Below, in pieces: positions 27,656-36,866 of a stretch of 50,416 nucleotides of DNA. Each line of letters opens with the position of its first letter. The first letter of the stretch is position 1. The DNA is from Pseudoalteromonas shioyasakiensis (lineage in GTDB: Bacteria > Pseudomonadota > Gammaproteobacteria > Enterobacterales > Alteromonadaceae): the NCBI RefSeq assembly GCF_022398475.1, contig NZ_JAKEVM010000015.1, forward strand, positions 1 to 50,416, in the 5' to 3' direction. The notes beneath the pieces are model-generated. The model was given only the letters and a program-made list of their open reading frames with translations. It made no database searches and was not told where the DNA came from. A program made the translations under genes and the position numbers.

Positions 27656-28819
27656 ATGGCAGTCAAAGTATTAGTTGTTGATGATTCAAGCTTTTTTCGC
27701 CGCCGTGTAAGCGAAATTTTAGAGCAAGACAGCAATATTCAAGTGATTGGTTTTGCCGTAAACGGTCGTGAAGCGGTCGATAAAGCCCGTGAATTAAAAC
27801 CTGATGTAATTACTATGGATGTTGAAATGCCGGTTCTTGATGGCATTAGTGCCGTGAAAGAAATAATGGCAGCAACACCGACTCCTATTCTAATGTTCTC
27901 ATCACTCACCCGTGATGGTGCAACAGCAACCCTAGATGCACTTGATGCTGGTGCCTTAGATTTTTTACCGAAAAAATTCGAAGATATTGCGCGCAACAAT
28001 GAAGATGCAATCGCGCTTTTACAAAATAAAGTAAAAGAGATTGGTCGCCGTCGCCTTTCTCGTTTTGCGCGCCCAGCACCTATTTCGCGACCAACTCCGG
28101 CACCTGTACCACGGAGCAGTAGCAGTACAAGTGCTCGCAGCGGGATTGTTCAGCCTGATCGCAGCTTTAGCCGTCCAGCTCCTGCTAGCTCGCCTGCAGC
28201 CTCGTCATCGAGTACAAGTAACATTCGCGCTTCGGGCAAGCAATATCAGTTGGTTGCTATTGGTACATCAACCGGTGGACCTGTAGCGCTACAAACAATT
28301 TTAACTCAGCTGCCAGCTAACTTTCCGCATCCAATTTTGCTTATTCAGCATATGCCAGCTGCGTTTACACCTGCTTTTGCAGCCCGCCTCAATGGCTTAT
28401 GCAGAATCAATGTGAAAGAAGCGCAGAATGGTGACCGCTTAATGCCTGGTACCGCTTATTTAGCACCTGGTGGTCAACAAATGCTAATAGAAGGACGAGG
28501 CGGCTCTCGCACACTACGTGTGTTTGAAGACGACAGTCCGCGTATTACTTATAAACCGAGTGTTGATGTGACTTTTGCTAGTGCTGCAAAAACCTTTGGT
28601 GGTGATGTGCTAGCTGTCGTATTAACGGGCATGGGCGCTGATGGCCGTGATGGTGCGCGTATGCTTAAGCAAGTCGGTGCTACTATTTGGGCGCAAGATG
28701 AAAAAACCAGTGTGGTGTATGGTATGCCACAAGCTGTTGCAAATGCGGGGCTGGCGAGCGAGAGCTTAGCACTAACCGATGTTGCAGCTCGCCTAACACG
28801 TGAGACTGGTTGTGGATAA
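27656..28819 (+). CDS. cheB: Chemoreceptor methylesterase CheB
   Basis: Phosphorylation-activated methylesterase/deamidase that resets receptors. Starting at ATG 27656 ([17 protein letters not shown] 5 nt upstream) gives 387 aa; a GTG two codons earlier would fall on the ribosome site. Receiver domain with D9/D10 and Asp55, a Ser/Pro/Ala-rich linker (about 140-195), then the esterase domain with GTSTGGP (nucleophilic Ser), LIQHMP (His) and GMGADGRDG (Asp). CheR is not in the window. Confidence 0.95.
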   Translation: MAVKVLVVDDSSFFRRRVSEILEQDSNIQVIGFAVNGREAVDKARELKPDVITMDVEMPVLDGISAVKEIMAATPTPILMFSSLTRDGATATLDALDAGALDFLPKKFEDIARNNEDAIALLQNKVKEIGRRRLSRFARPAPISRPTPAPVPRSSSSTSARSGIVQPDRSFSRPAPASSPAASSSSTSNIRASGKQYQLVAIGTSTGGPVALQTILTQLPANFPHPILLIQHMPAAFTPAFAARLNGLCRINVKEAQNGDRLMPGTAYLAPGGQQMLIEGRGGSRTLRVFEDDSPRITYKPSVDVTFASAAKTFGGDVLAVVLTGMGADGRDGARMLKQVGATIWAQDEKTSVVYGMPQAVANAGLASESLALTDVAARLTRETGCG

Positions 28820-29576
28820 GCTATCTTTTCTTGGCTTAATTGTCGCGATAAGTGCCATCGCCTTTGGTTATGCATTAGAGGGCGGTGTTGTTTCTGCACT
28901 ATTTAATGGTCCTGCGCTTATCATCGTACTCGGTGGTACGCTTGGGGCTGTGATGCTGCAAACCCCTGCAAGTGTTTTTACTAAAACACTAAAGATCAGT
29001 CATTGGGTGTTTTTTCCGCCATATCACGATATTGATGCAGCCATCGAACAAGTTAAGCGTTGGTCACACAAAGCACGCCAAGAAGGTTACTTAGCCCTTG
29101 AGTCTGAAGCGCTGTCGCATTCAGATCCTTATGCGGCAAAGGGGTTGAGTCTACTTGTTGACGGGATTGATGAGCAAAAGCTCAGAGATACCCTTGAAAT
29201 TGATTTAATGCTTGAACGCGAGCGCTTACTAGAGGTAAGCCGGGTTTACGAAGCAATGGGTGGTTATAGCCCTACAATTGGTATTCTAGGTGCGGTACTC
29301 GGTTTGATTCTGGCCATGCAATTTATCACCGATCCTGAAAAACTGGGTGCCGGTGTCGCTACTGCGTTTATCGCTACTATTTATGGTGTTGGTTTAGCTA
29401 ACTTATTATTCTTGCCTATGGCGAACAAACTTAAGCAGCAAATTGAGCAAAAAATGCTGTATCATGAACTACTTGCTGAAGGCATTATTGCTATTTCGCA
29501 AGGTGAAAGCCCACTAAATATCGAACTAAAACTTGAGGCGTACCGTGTAGAGCGCCCAAGCTTAGTTGACGAGTAA
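28812..29576 (+). CDS. motC: Flagellar stator protein MotC (MotA family)
   Basis: Channel subunit of a second stator type. 254 aa from GTG 28812 ([10 protein letters not shown], the conserved N-terminus of this family); an in-frame GTG at 28800 is possible. Four membrane helices, a cytoplasmic loop with the charged segment [29 protein letters not shown], and the PTIG motif. Overlaps the cheB end by 8 nt. The position after cheB matches Pseudomonas motC/motD, so another stator pair (pomAB or motAB) may exist elsewhere. Coupling ion cannot be fixed from sequence alone. Confidence 0.88.
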   Translation: MDKLSFLGLIVAISAIAFGYALEGGVVSALFNGPALIIVLGGTLGAVMLQTPASVFTKTLKISHWVFFPPYHDIDAAIEQVKRWSHKARQEGYLALESEALSHSDPYAAKGLSLLVDGIDEQKLRDTLEIDLMLERERLLEVSRVYEAMGGYSPTIGILGAVLGLILAMQFITDPEKLGAGVATAFIATIYGVGLANLLFLPMANKLKQQIEQKMLYHELLAEGIIAISQGESPLNIELKLEAYRVERPSLVDE

Positions 29577-29582
29577 TTTATT

Positions 29583-30542
29583 ATGATGCGCCGTCGTCTG
29601 CGTCATAACACGTCAAAAAACCAACATACTGAACGCTGGCTTGTCTCTTATGCCGATTACATGACCATCATGTTTGCTTTTTTTGTGGTCATGTATGCTA
29701 TCGCAATTAGTAAAAATGAAGATTTTCAAATTCTCTCAGACTCACTGGAGCAGGTGTTCGAAAAATCAGCTCGTCAGCAACAACAGGTTGGCACTGGGGT
29801 TAACGGCACAGGCATACTAACTGACAGAGTCAGCCCTGAGAACGACATTCTATACGGTGAGAGCATTCGTAAAGATGAGCAAGGCCCTGAATTACTCGAT
29901 GGGCAAAGCGAAACCAGCAATATTGAGAAAAAACATCTCGGCAAGCCTCTCGACAGCTTACTTACTAAATTGCAGTCTGCGCTTATTGATGAAATTCGTG
30001 ATGGTGAAGCGAGTTTAGAGCTTCACCAAGATTGGCTTATCATCGAATTAAGTTCAGGTATGCTGTTTTCATCGGGCAGTGCTGTTGCACAGCAGCGTGC
30101 CAAGCAAGTTGTTGGTTTAGTGAAAGATATTATCGCACCGGTTGATAACTACATTCGCGTGCGTGGTTATACCGATAACGAAGGTATTCGTAATGAGATG
30201 TTTCGCTCAAACTGGGAGCTATCTGTAGCGCGGGCTACATCCGTACTGGTTGAGCTTGAGAGTTTAGGCATTAACCCTGCACGTATGGCTATTGAAGGCT
30301 ACGGGCAGTATTCGCCCTTCGCAAGTAATGACACTGAGCAAGGCCGAGCAGAAAACCGCAAAGTGGTTGTTGCATTGTCTAAATATGGCTTACCGCCAAA
30401 AGAGCCAGAAAATACTGAACAAGAGTCACAAAACCAACCCCAACAGACGACAGAAATTGAGTTGCCAAGCGATGATAACAGCATTAAAGTGATTCAATTA
30501 CCACATGGTGGCATTAGGATTACCACGCGCAATGAACAATAA
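29583..30542 (+). CDS. motD: Flagellar stator protein MotD (MotB family)
   Basis: Stator partner of MotC: one N-terminal membrane helix anchors the ion path and an OmpA-like domain grips peptidoglycan. 319 aa. Ion-binding Asp25 lies in SYADYMTIMFAFFVVMYA, followed by a plug/linker, then the OmpA domain (about 155-270) with RVRGYTDNEG, NWELSVARA and GYGQYSPFASNDTEQGRAENRKV. The C-terminal tail (about 275-319) is Gln/Glu-rich and variable. Follows motC after 6 nt. Confidence 0.93.
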   Translation: MMRRRLRHNTSKNQHTERWLVSYADYMTIMFAFFVVMYAIAISKNEDFQILSDSLEQVFEKSARQQQQVGTGVNGTGILTDRVSPENDILYGESIRKDEQGPELLDGQSETSNIEKKHLGKPLDSLLTKLQSALIDEIRDGEASLELHQDWLIIELSSGMLFSSGSAVAQQRAKQVVGLVKDIIAPVDNYIRVRGYTDNEGIRNEMFRSNWELSVARATSVLVELESLGINPARMAIEGYGQYSPFASNDTEQGRAENRKVVVALSKYGLPPKEPENTEQESQNQPQQTTEIELPSDDNSIKVIQLPHGGIRITTRNEQ

Positions 30543-30553
30543 TAAGGTGTGAT

Positions 30554-31324
30554 GTGAAAGTTTGGACCGTAGCGAATCAAAAAGGTGGAGTAGGGAAAAC
30601 AACAACAGCCGTTAGCCTTGCTGGTATTCTCGCTTTACAAGGAAAACGCGTGTTACTTATTGACACCGATCCGCATGCATCATTGACTTATTATTTTGGT
30701 ATCGATTCAGAAGACTTAGAAGTTAGCGTGTATGATATCTTTGCGCGCGGCAATAACATGGCCAGTGAAGAAATTTTACAGGCTCTATGTCCATCAACAC
30801 TTGAAAACCTTGATATCTTACCTGCGACTATGGCAATCGCGACGCTTGATAGAAGCATGGGCAATAAAAATGGCATGGGCTTAATACTTAAAAAAGCACT
30901 GGCCAAAATTAGCGACCATTATGATTATGCGATTATTGATTGCCCGCCTGTTTTAGGGGTTTTGATGGTTAATGCTCTTGCAGCCAGTGAGCGAATTTTA
31001 GTGCCAGTACAAACAGAATTTTTGGCCTTAAAAGGGCTTGATCGTATGATGCGTACGATGGAGCTGATGCAAACATCGCAAGCAAAACAGTACCAATATA
31101 CAATTATTCCTACAATGTACGATAAACGTACTAAAGCATCACTTGAAGCTTACAAGACTCTGCAGGATAATTACAAAGATAAAGTATGGTCAGGCGTGGT
31201 GCCTGTCGATACAAAGTTTAGAGATGCTAGTTTAGCACAGCAAGTGCCGATTCAATTTTGCCCGCGTTCGCGTGGCGTTTTTGCCTATCGTGCACTGCTT
31301 GATTACTTAGTTGCACAAGGTTAA
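30554..31324 (+). CDS. parC: ParA-family ATPase ParC, polar chemotaxis array positioning
   Basis: Soj/ParA-like Walker ATPase that in Vibrio and Pseudomonas localises chemotaxis arrays at the pole and passes them to daughter cells. 256 aa from GTG 30554 (an overlapping ATG at 30552 is stopped at once). Deviant Walker A NQKGGVGKTTT (about 8-18), switch I DTDPHASLTYYFG, Walker B-like YAIIDCPPVLG. No parB or centromere-like site is near, which with the che neighbours argues against chromosome or plasmid partition. Confidence 0.88.
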   Translation: MKVWTVANQKGGVGKTTTAVSLAGILALQGKRVLLIDTDPHASLTYYFGIDSEDLEVSVYDIFARGNNMASEEILQALCPSTLENLDILPATMAIATLDRSMGNKNGMGLILKKALAKISDHYDYAIIDCPPVLGVLMVNALAASERILVPVQTEFLALKGLDRMMRTMELMQTSQAKQYQYTIIPTMYDKRTKASLEAYKTLQDNYKDKVWSGVVPVDTKFRDASLAQQVPIQFCPRSRGVFAYRALLDYLVAQG

Positions 31325-31326
31325 AG

Positions 31327-32085
31327 ATGAGTAAGCATTTATTTGCCAATGAAAAAGTGATGACCCAATATTTGGGCGCTTTGTTGTGTGAAGATGAGCC
31401 TACAGACCAAAATCTTGAGCCAGTCGCAAAGCTGCTGGAGCAGGTTAAAGAGCCTGAAACTAAGACGGAAGAAAAGCTGACAGACGTTCAGCCTACTCCA
31501 GAACCTGTTTTACCACCCCCTGAACCGACTAAAGAGCTTGAGAAAACCGAGAACCAAGCTAATATCAAAGATATAGTCGCAGAACCTAAAGCTGAACTGG
31601 TTGCAAAAACCTCGTCTGATCGTCAAGAAGACTATTTTGATGGTGAATTTCAGGCATTATTCTTTGAGGTTGCAGGGTTAACGCTTGCTGTACCGTTAAA
31701 AGCATTAGGGGGAATTCATAAGCTGGCAGAGGTTAACCAATTATTTGGTAAACCTAAATGGTTTAAAGGTGTAATGCTAAACCGTGAAGAAAAACTAAAT
31801 GTTGTTGATACTGCACGTTGGGTTATGCCAGAAAAGTATGATGAAAAATTAGAACAATCATTAGATTATCAGTATTTAATCACCTTAGGTGATAGCCAAT
31901 GGGGATTATTGGCTGAAAAGCTCGTAAATAATATTACGCTTCGTAAAGAAGATGTAAAATGGCGAGCAAAATCAGGTAAGCGGCCTTGGCTTGCAGGTGT
32001 CATCAAAGAGAAAATGTGCGCCTTGATTGACGTTGAAAATTTAAATCAATTGCTAGAGCAGGGCTTAGACAGCCGTGAGCAGTAA
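31327..32085 (+). CDS. parP: CheW-domain array protein ParP
   Basis: Links ParC to the array and stabilises it at the pole. 252 aa: a short N-terminal segment, a disordered Glu/Pro/Lys-rich linker (about 25-100), and a C-terminal CheW-like domain (about 105-250; FQALFFEVAGLTLAVPLKALGGIHKL). In relatives this domain interacts with CheA and receptors. Begins 2 nt after parC and precedes cheW, the Vibrio order parC-parP-cheW. Confidence 0.85.
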   Translation: MSKHLFANEKVMTQYLGALLCEDEPTDQNLEPVAKLLEQVKEPETKTEEKLTDVQPTPEPVLPPPEPTKELEKTENQANIKDIVAEPKAELVAKTSSDRQEDYFDGEFQALFFEVAGLTLAVPLKALGGIHKLAEVNQLFGKPKWFKGVMLNREEKLNVVDTARWVMPEKYDEKLEQSLDYQYLITLGDSQWGLLAEKLVNNITLRKEDVKWRAKSGKRPWLAGVIKEKMCALIDVENLNQLLEQGLDSREQ

Positions 32086-32106
32086 CTATTTTTACGGAGT
32101 AATAGC

Positions 32107-32604
32107 ATGAGTGAAGAAAGACTACTGTCAGCAAATAAAAACGCTGATAGCAACGATGAAGTGTTACAGTGGGTAACCTTTAAACTTGAAGAAGAAACGT
32201 ACGGCATTAACGTAATGCAAGTGCAAGAAGTACTTCGCTATACCGAAATTGCTCCTGTACCAGGTGCGCCTTCTTATGTATTAGGTATTATTAACCTACG
32301 TGGTAATGTTGTTACTGTTATCGACACTCGTGCACGTTTTGGCTTAATGGGTGCTGAGGTCACTGATAACTCTCGTATCGTTATCATTGAAGCTGAAAAG
32401 CAAGTGATTGGTATTTTAGTCGACAGTGTCGCAGAAGTGGTTTACCTACGTAGCTCTGAAATTGACAGTGCGCCAAATATTGGCACAGAGGAAAGTGCTA
32501 AGTTTATCCAAGGTGTATCTAACCGTGATGGTGAGTTACTGATCTTGGTTGATCTTAATAAATTATTAAATGACGATGAGTGGGACGAGCTAAGCGCACT
32601 ATAA
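32107..32604 (+). CDS. cheW: Chemotaxis coupling protein CheW
   Basis: Scaffold linking receptors and CheA. 165 aa, a single CheW domain with WVTFKLEEETYGINVMQVQEVLRY, VPGAPSYVLGIINLRG, IVIIEAEKQVIGILVDSVAEVV and LILVDLNKLL, all typical. ACGGAG lies about 8 nt before ATG. Confidence 0.96.
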   Translation: MSEERLLSANKNADSNDEVLQWVTFKLEEETYGINVMQVQEVLRYTEIAPVPGAPSYVLGIINLRGNVVTVIDTRARFGLMGAEVTDNSRIVIIEAEKQVIGILVDSVAEVVYLRSSEIDSAPNIGTEESAKFIQGVSNRDGELLILVDLNKLLNDDEWDELSAL

Positions 32605-32619
32605 GCGTTTGGAAATTAT

Positions 32620-33024
32620 ATGCTGTTATACTCTTTGTTTGGTGCCTCAATCTTACTTGTATTAGTGTGTTTGGGGCTTATTTTTGTCAATAACAATAAG
32701 CAAGCGGCGGCGATTCAAGCCAAGCAAAAACAGTTACAAGAAGCTCAACAGCAATTGAGTATTTTACGTAGCGAAGTGGCTGAGATGCGAGCCGGCATGC
32801 TGAGTATTGGCAAACGCGTTGTTGCTGTTGAAGAAAAAAGTAAAGAGCTTGAACAGCTACAAGATGCACAAAAATATGATGATCCGAATGCGAAAATTTA
32901 TTCGCGAGCGGTTAAAATGGTTGAGCTAGGCGCTGATTTAGAAGAAATAATTCGTGAATGCGAATTACCCAGAGCCGAAGCTGAGCTACTCATGTCACTT
33001 CATAAACAAAAAGGCGCCCAATAA
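32620..33024 (+). CDS. DUF2802 membrane-anchored coiled-coil protein
   Basis: Family of unknown function found at the end of che operons in polar-flagellated gammaproteobacteria. 134 aa: one N-terminal membrane helix (about 3-22), a Gln/Lys/Glu-rich coiled coil (about 25-85), and a short C-terminal helical domain (AVKMVELGADLEEIIRECELPRAEAELLMSLH, about 98-130, here split: residues 98-117 and 118-130) that looks like a helix-turn-helix. The layout resembles Bacillus SwrB, a helper of FliF-FliG/export activation in the fla/che operon; this is an inference from architecture, not proven homology. Last gene of the flhA-che unit. Confidence 0.75.
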   Translation: MLLYSLFGASILLVLVCLGLIFVNNNKQAAAIQAKQKQLQEAQQQLSILRSEVAEMRAGMLSIGKRVVAVEEKSKELEQLQDAQKYDDPNAKIYSRAVKMVELGADLEEIIRECELPRAEAELLMSLHKQKGAQ

Positions 33025-33035
33025 GGCGCTTTTTT
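33006..33035. terminator. Terminator closing the flagellar/che unit, also serving fhlB
   Basis: GCGCC (33014-33018), a 6-nt loop and GGCGC (33025-33029) are followed by TTTTTT (33030-33035), preceded by a matching A-tract. It overlaps the DUF2802 stop codon. The A/T tracts make it usable from both sides, between convergent units. Confidence 0.8.
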
Positions 33036-33054
33036 ATTTGAGTACATTTGAGCA

Positions 33055-33363
33055 CTAGGCTTGAATGTTGAGCTTACCTTGAAAGTCTTGCCAACCTGGT
33101 GGAAATTTACCACGCAATACGTACGAAAAAGCAATTAACTCGGCAATGACATAATAGAGCTCTTTCGGGATTTCTTCACCTAACTCAAGATGTGATAAGG
33201 TTTGTGCTAAATCAGCATCTTGGTGTATCAAAATACCTTTTTGCTCAGCAAGTTTGACGATTTCTTCAGCCAATTCACCAAAGCCTTTACTGGTTACTCG
33301 TGGCGAGCTACCAGCTTCGTAGAGTAAGCCAATTGCTGATTTATGCACCGCTTGTTCACTCAT
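33055..33363 (-). CDS. fhlB: FhlB, free-standing FlhB C-terminal domain homologue
   Basis: A 102-aa cytoplasmic protein matching the part of FlhB after the autocleavage site (family EscU/YscU/HrcU export switch). It aligns with FlhB from about the VALKY segment (here AIGLLYEAG) to IADQLF-like and VLAYVFQLK-like (here VIAELIAFSYVLRG) regions, and lacks NPTH and all membrane helices. In Salmonella a related FhlX-type fragment can replace the cleaved FlhB domain, so it may act on substrate switching. Co-transcribed after the FliK-like gene (5-nt gap). Confidence 0.85.
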   Translation of the reverse strand: MSEQAVHKSAIGLLYEAGSSPRVTSKGFGELAEEIVKLAEQKGILIHQDADLAQTLSHLELGEEIPKELYYVIAELIAFSYVLRGKFPPGWQDFQGKLNIQA

Positions 33364-33368
33364 AAGAA

Positions 33369-36143
33369 TTATACCTTAATGTTAATAATCGCATGGGATT
33401 TATAAAAAGCTTGGTGGCTTGACGTTCCTTGTTGCAAGTTTAACTCACCTACATTTAAGCCATGGCCTGCTAATTTATGACGCAGTGTTTCTAAATGCGG
33501 ATGAGCAAGCGCTGTCACTTCTTGTGAAGAAGCGAGCAACTGGCAATCAACTGCTTTATCCATCACCTCTGCGGTAATTTGTAACTTGCCAAGCTGTGCA
33601 TAATCAAAGTTCAAGCGCACAAACCAGACATTTTTCGCTTCGAGTTTATTTTTACTTGGCTTTTTATACTGTCCTAAGCTGATTTCTGTTTGCCCTGTTT
33701 CAGGAGGTAATTTCATCGGCAAGAAAAATTGCGCTAAAGCACTGTTATCTTGTTGCTGATTGATAGGTGTTGTTTGCACCTGAGCCAAAGTGTTTTTTAG
33801 TTGTGAAGCTTCAGCCGCCATGGCTTGTATCGCAGGCTGCTGTAGCTGCTCGAGTAATTTATTACCGTTAACGGCTTTAAAGTTGGGCACTAACACTTGC
33901 AGTAAGGCATCAAGACCTGTTTGATTATTAAAACTAAGGTTGGTTGGTGCTTGATTAATAATTGGCGCGGCAAGTGAAGCCACAGCTAATTGTTCTAACC
34001 CTTGGCTAAAGCTCGCTTGCTGAGTCTGGCTGGGTAATGCTGTTGGCCTGAGGATACTTAAAAGCTCTCGTTCAATCGTAGTAGGGTGCATGTTTTGACT
34101 CGAGATCATGCGATTAAATGCTTGATTTACGAGTCGATTCAAATCTACCGAAGACGATGTGTTTTGCTCACTCAGAGCTACAAGTTTTTCTGTTAATTGC
34201 ACTGGTATAGGTGTGCTTGCTAAAGGTTTGCTTTCAGGAAGCGGTAATAGCTTCGCAATCAGTGCAGCCTCAATCGGTCTTATCGGCAACAATGGCTGAC
34301 TCAAGTTGGGTTCTTTCAAAGCTAAGTAGGGGGCATGTAATTGAGTTTGCTGCTGGGCAAATTTTTGTAATCCTGCTGTTTGCTCAGCTGGTGTTCGAGT
34401 CGCTAGATTATTTTGTTTTACTTGCTCGTTAGGCTCTGCCGCTACAAGGTTTTTAACCACTGTTTTTACAGCCTGTTGTTGCAAAGGGGCAGGTGCTCCT
34501 TTTAAATCAGGCTTTACATTTAGCGCAGAAGAATTTGGGTCTGTGCTTAATGTCGCTTGTTTAGTTTTTGTAACCTGCTCACTCGGGTTTTTAACTACTG
34601 AATTAGCAAGGTTACTTTTAGCTTGGGCGAGCTGCTCTGAGGCTGGTTTGTCAGATTTCATGGCAGTAACAGCGCCGCTAACTGCTTTGTTGTCTACAGG
34701 TGCTTGTTGTAAAGCCGTATCTTTATTCAAAGCAGGAGTTTGCGCTTTACTATTGATTGCTATTTGAGTTGCAGGGCGCTGCACGCTAACAAGCGGCTCT
34801 AAGCTGACTTTTATCCGTTGCAGTAACTGTATTAAAGGTGGAGTCTTGTTATAACTCACGGGTAAGCTAACTTGCCTTGTAGACTGACTTTCGGTTAATG
34901 GCTCTGTCTGTTTAGTCGCAGGTAATGGCGTATTTGCTGAAACTGGTCCACTGGTTTTTTGCGATACTTGGGGGACGGCGTGTTGTGGCGCGCTTTGTTG
35001 AATAGCGGCAAACTTTACTATATTGATTTTATTAGCATTAAAGCCCAGTTGGCTAATTGTATTTTTGCTTTCAATCAGCTGATGCGTTGACTGGTTAACA
35101 GCCGCTTTGGTGGTAGCGGGGAGCTTTTCAAAATAGCGCACTGCATCACTAATACGCGTTTTTAAATCAGCAAAACTGTCTTTTAGCCAAGAGCTAATGG
35201 GGGAATTTGAGCTGCTCGATGGCGCTATCAACGTACTCTTAGGTTCAACAGCTTGGCTTTTTAATGCTTGATTGAATGTCTCTGACAGAGAGTTCTTTAA
35301 CAGTATTTGTTGCACAGGTGCTTTATTTATAAGTTCAACAGTATTTTTAACTTGCTGGGGTATTAGTTTTAATGCATGAGGATGAAATTGCCACTGCGCT
35401 TGAATTTGCTTAGCTTGTTTTGGCGATATTGCCGGTAGCGGTAAAGTTAATTCAGTACTTTGCTTGTTTGCAACGCTTAACTGTACTTGTTGCCCAGCTA
35501 ATTTTAAATTCATTTCAGGGGTTAGCTTAGCCACCAACTCAGCTACTTTTTGTTGGCTAACACTTTGCTGATGGAGAGAATCCCCAAAGCGATTAATAAT
35601 GTTTAAATTAAAGCTATTTTGTTGGTTGGTAGCAGGCAGCAAAATGGCTTTAAGTGGTGCTTCAGCTTTTAAAAGAGCAACCAGGCTATTGTTAAGAGCA
35701 AACTCAGCTTTTAATGCCGGTAGTTGTAGTAAAGGTTTACTTGGCGCAATCTGAGCCGGGTGAGGCATATTTGTATTTGCACTCCCTTGCGTTAGCAAGT
35801 TCAGTAGTGCTTGTAATTGCTGGCTTTTGCCAAGTGTAATCGTCAGCGGTGCTGGTGTGATAGTCAGCTGTTTACCATCACTACTTAATTGAATATTGGC
35901 CGCTAAAAAGCGCTCAGTTTTAAGGTTTTCTTGCTCTGTTGATAAGCGTAATGTTTGCCATGAGTTATTGATTAGCACGTCCATTTGCACACTGTGCTTA
36001 CCAATCACGATATTACGGGCAGTTAGGCTCTGCTCAGCCAGCATTTTTAAGGCATCATTAGGTGATTGCTGTGATGCACTGCTGATTGCTTTTGGGTCTA
36101 GATTAAGCTGAGTGCTGAGAGTCAACTGGCTTTGTTTATTCAT
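33369..36143 (-). CDS. FliK-like hook-length control family protein, 924 aa
   Basis: A long, Gln/Ala/Thr/Pro-rich protein with low complexity over most of its length and a C-terminal domain (about 820-924) matching the FliK Flg_hook fold: LGKLQITAEVMDKAVDCQLL and HPHLETLRHKLAGHGLNVGE correspond to the beta and helical elements of FliK. Start ATG 36143 has no strong ribosome site. It is a paralogue, not a duplicate, of FliK at 10863; the pairing with fhlB suggests an accessory specificity-switch module. No signal peptide or membrane helix is seen. Exact role unknown. Confidence 0.75.
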   Translation of the reverse strand: MNKQSQLTLSTQLNLDPKAISSASQQSPNDALKMLAEQSLTARNIVIGKHSVQMDVLINNSWQTLRLSTEQENLKTERFLAANIQLSSDGKQLTITPAPLTITLGKSQQLQALLNLLTQGSANTNMPHPAQIAPSKPLLQLPALKAEFALNNSLVALLKAEAPLKAILLPATNQQNSFNLNIINRFGDSLHQQSVSQQKVAELVAKLTPEMNLKLAGQQVQLSVANKQSTELTLPLPAISPKQAKQIQAQWQFHPHALKLIPQQVKNTVELINKAPVQQILLKNSLSETFNQALKSQAVEPKSTLIAPSSSSNSPISSWLKDSFADLKTRISDAVRYFEKLPATTKAAVNQSTHQLIESKNTISQLGFNANKINIVKFAAIQQSAPQHAVPQVSQKTSGPVSANTPLPATKQTEPLTESQSTRQVSLPVSYNKTPPLIQLLQRIKVSLEPLVSVQRPATQIAINSKAQTPALNKDTALQQAPVDNKAVSGAVTAMKSDKPASEQLAQAKSNLANSVVKNPSEQVTKTKQATLSTDPNSSALNVKPDLKGAPAPLQQQAVKTVVKNLVAAEPNEQVKQNNLATRTPAEQTAGLQKFAQQQTQLHAPYLALKEPNLSQPLLPIRPIEAALIAKLLPLPESKPLASTPIPVQLTEKLVALSEQNTSSSVDLNRLVNQAFNRMISSQNMHPTTIERELLSILRPTALPSQTQQASFSQGLEQLAVASLAAPIINQAPTNLSFNNQTGLDALLQVLVPNFKAVNGNKLLEQLQQPAIQAMAAEASQLKNTLAQVQTTPINQQQDNSALAQFFLPMKLPPETGQTEISLGQYKKPSKNKLEAKNVWFVRLNFDYAQLGKLQITAEVMDKAVDCQLLASSQEVTALAHPHLETLRHKLAGHGLNVGELNLQQGTSSHQAFYKSHAIINIKV

Positions 36144-36245
36144 TATTTTAGATCAAATATAAGTTAATCGTTTTAAAGCAATATTCGTATTACCCTATCA
36201 TTATGGTAGACTAACGCCTAATTTTGGGTATAGAGAATCGTCATC

Positions 36246-36866
36246 TTGTTACACATTAAGGCCGTCACCTGCATCAAGCAAGATCGTTGTTTGTTTGCGG
36301 ATCTTAATTTCAGCTTGAAATCGGGACAAATTATGCAGTTAGCTGGTCCGAATGGGGCTGGTAAAACATCATTATTGCGTATTATCGCGGGTTTCGCTAT
36401 GGCGGATGAAGGCGATGTTTTGTTCCAAGAACGCTCGATTACAAAATACTATGATGAATATGCACAAGAGTTATTATTCATCGGCCATAAAACAGGGGTA
36501 AATACACAACTTACTGCCCTTGAGAATGTCGCATTTTGGCTAAAAATTAATGGCTACGATAGCAAACAAGACTTGTATCCGATCTTAGCAAAAATAGGCT
36601 TGGTGGGTCTTGAGGATGTGCCTGTTCGTATGTTGTCAGCAGGGCAACAGCGCCGTGTCGCTCTAGTAAGACTGTGGTTAAACAGCGCCAAACTATGGAT
36701 CCTTGATGAGCCATTTACAGCCCTTGATAAAAGCGGTGTGGCATTTTTACAAGAACGCTTTGTTGAGCACCTAAATGCTGGCGGCGCGATTCTTTTAACG
36801 ACCCACCAAGATTTAACGACACATTTTAGTGACTTACAAACAGTGACTTTGGAGTATCGCCACTAA
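36246..36866 (+). CDS. ccmA: Heme exporter ATPase CcmA
   Basis: ATPase of the CcmABCD complex that releases holo-CcmE during cytochrome c maturation (System I). 206 aa from TTG 36246 (MLHIKAVTCI); no ATG is available before Walker A, and this start reproduces the family N-terminus. Walker A GPNGAGKTS (about 38-46), signature LSAGQQRRVAL, Walker B LWILDEPF, and His in LLTTHQDL. First gene of ccmABCDEFGHI. The preceding 102-nt gap is shared with the divergent FliK-like gene and must hold the promoters, but I see no strong consensus. Confidence 0.94.
   Translation: MLHIKAVTCIKQDRCLFADLNFSLKSGQIMQLAGPNGAGKTSLLRIIAGFAMADEGDVLFQERSITKYYDEYAQELLFIGHKTGVNTQLTALENVAFWLKINGYDSKQDLYPILAKIGLVGLEDVPVRMLSAGQQRRVALVRLWLNSAKLWILDEPFTALDKSGVAFLQERFVEHLNAGGAILLTTHQDLTTHFSDLQTVTLEYRH

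Noticed and set aside
30554..31324. ParA-like gene as a sign of a plasmid or integrated element
   Set aside because: There is no parB or repeats, and its neighbours are chemotaxis genes in the order known for chromosomal parC-parP-cheW.
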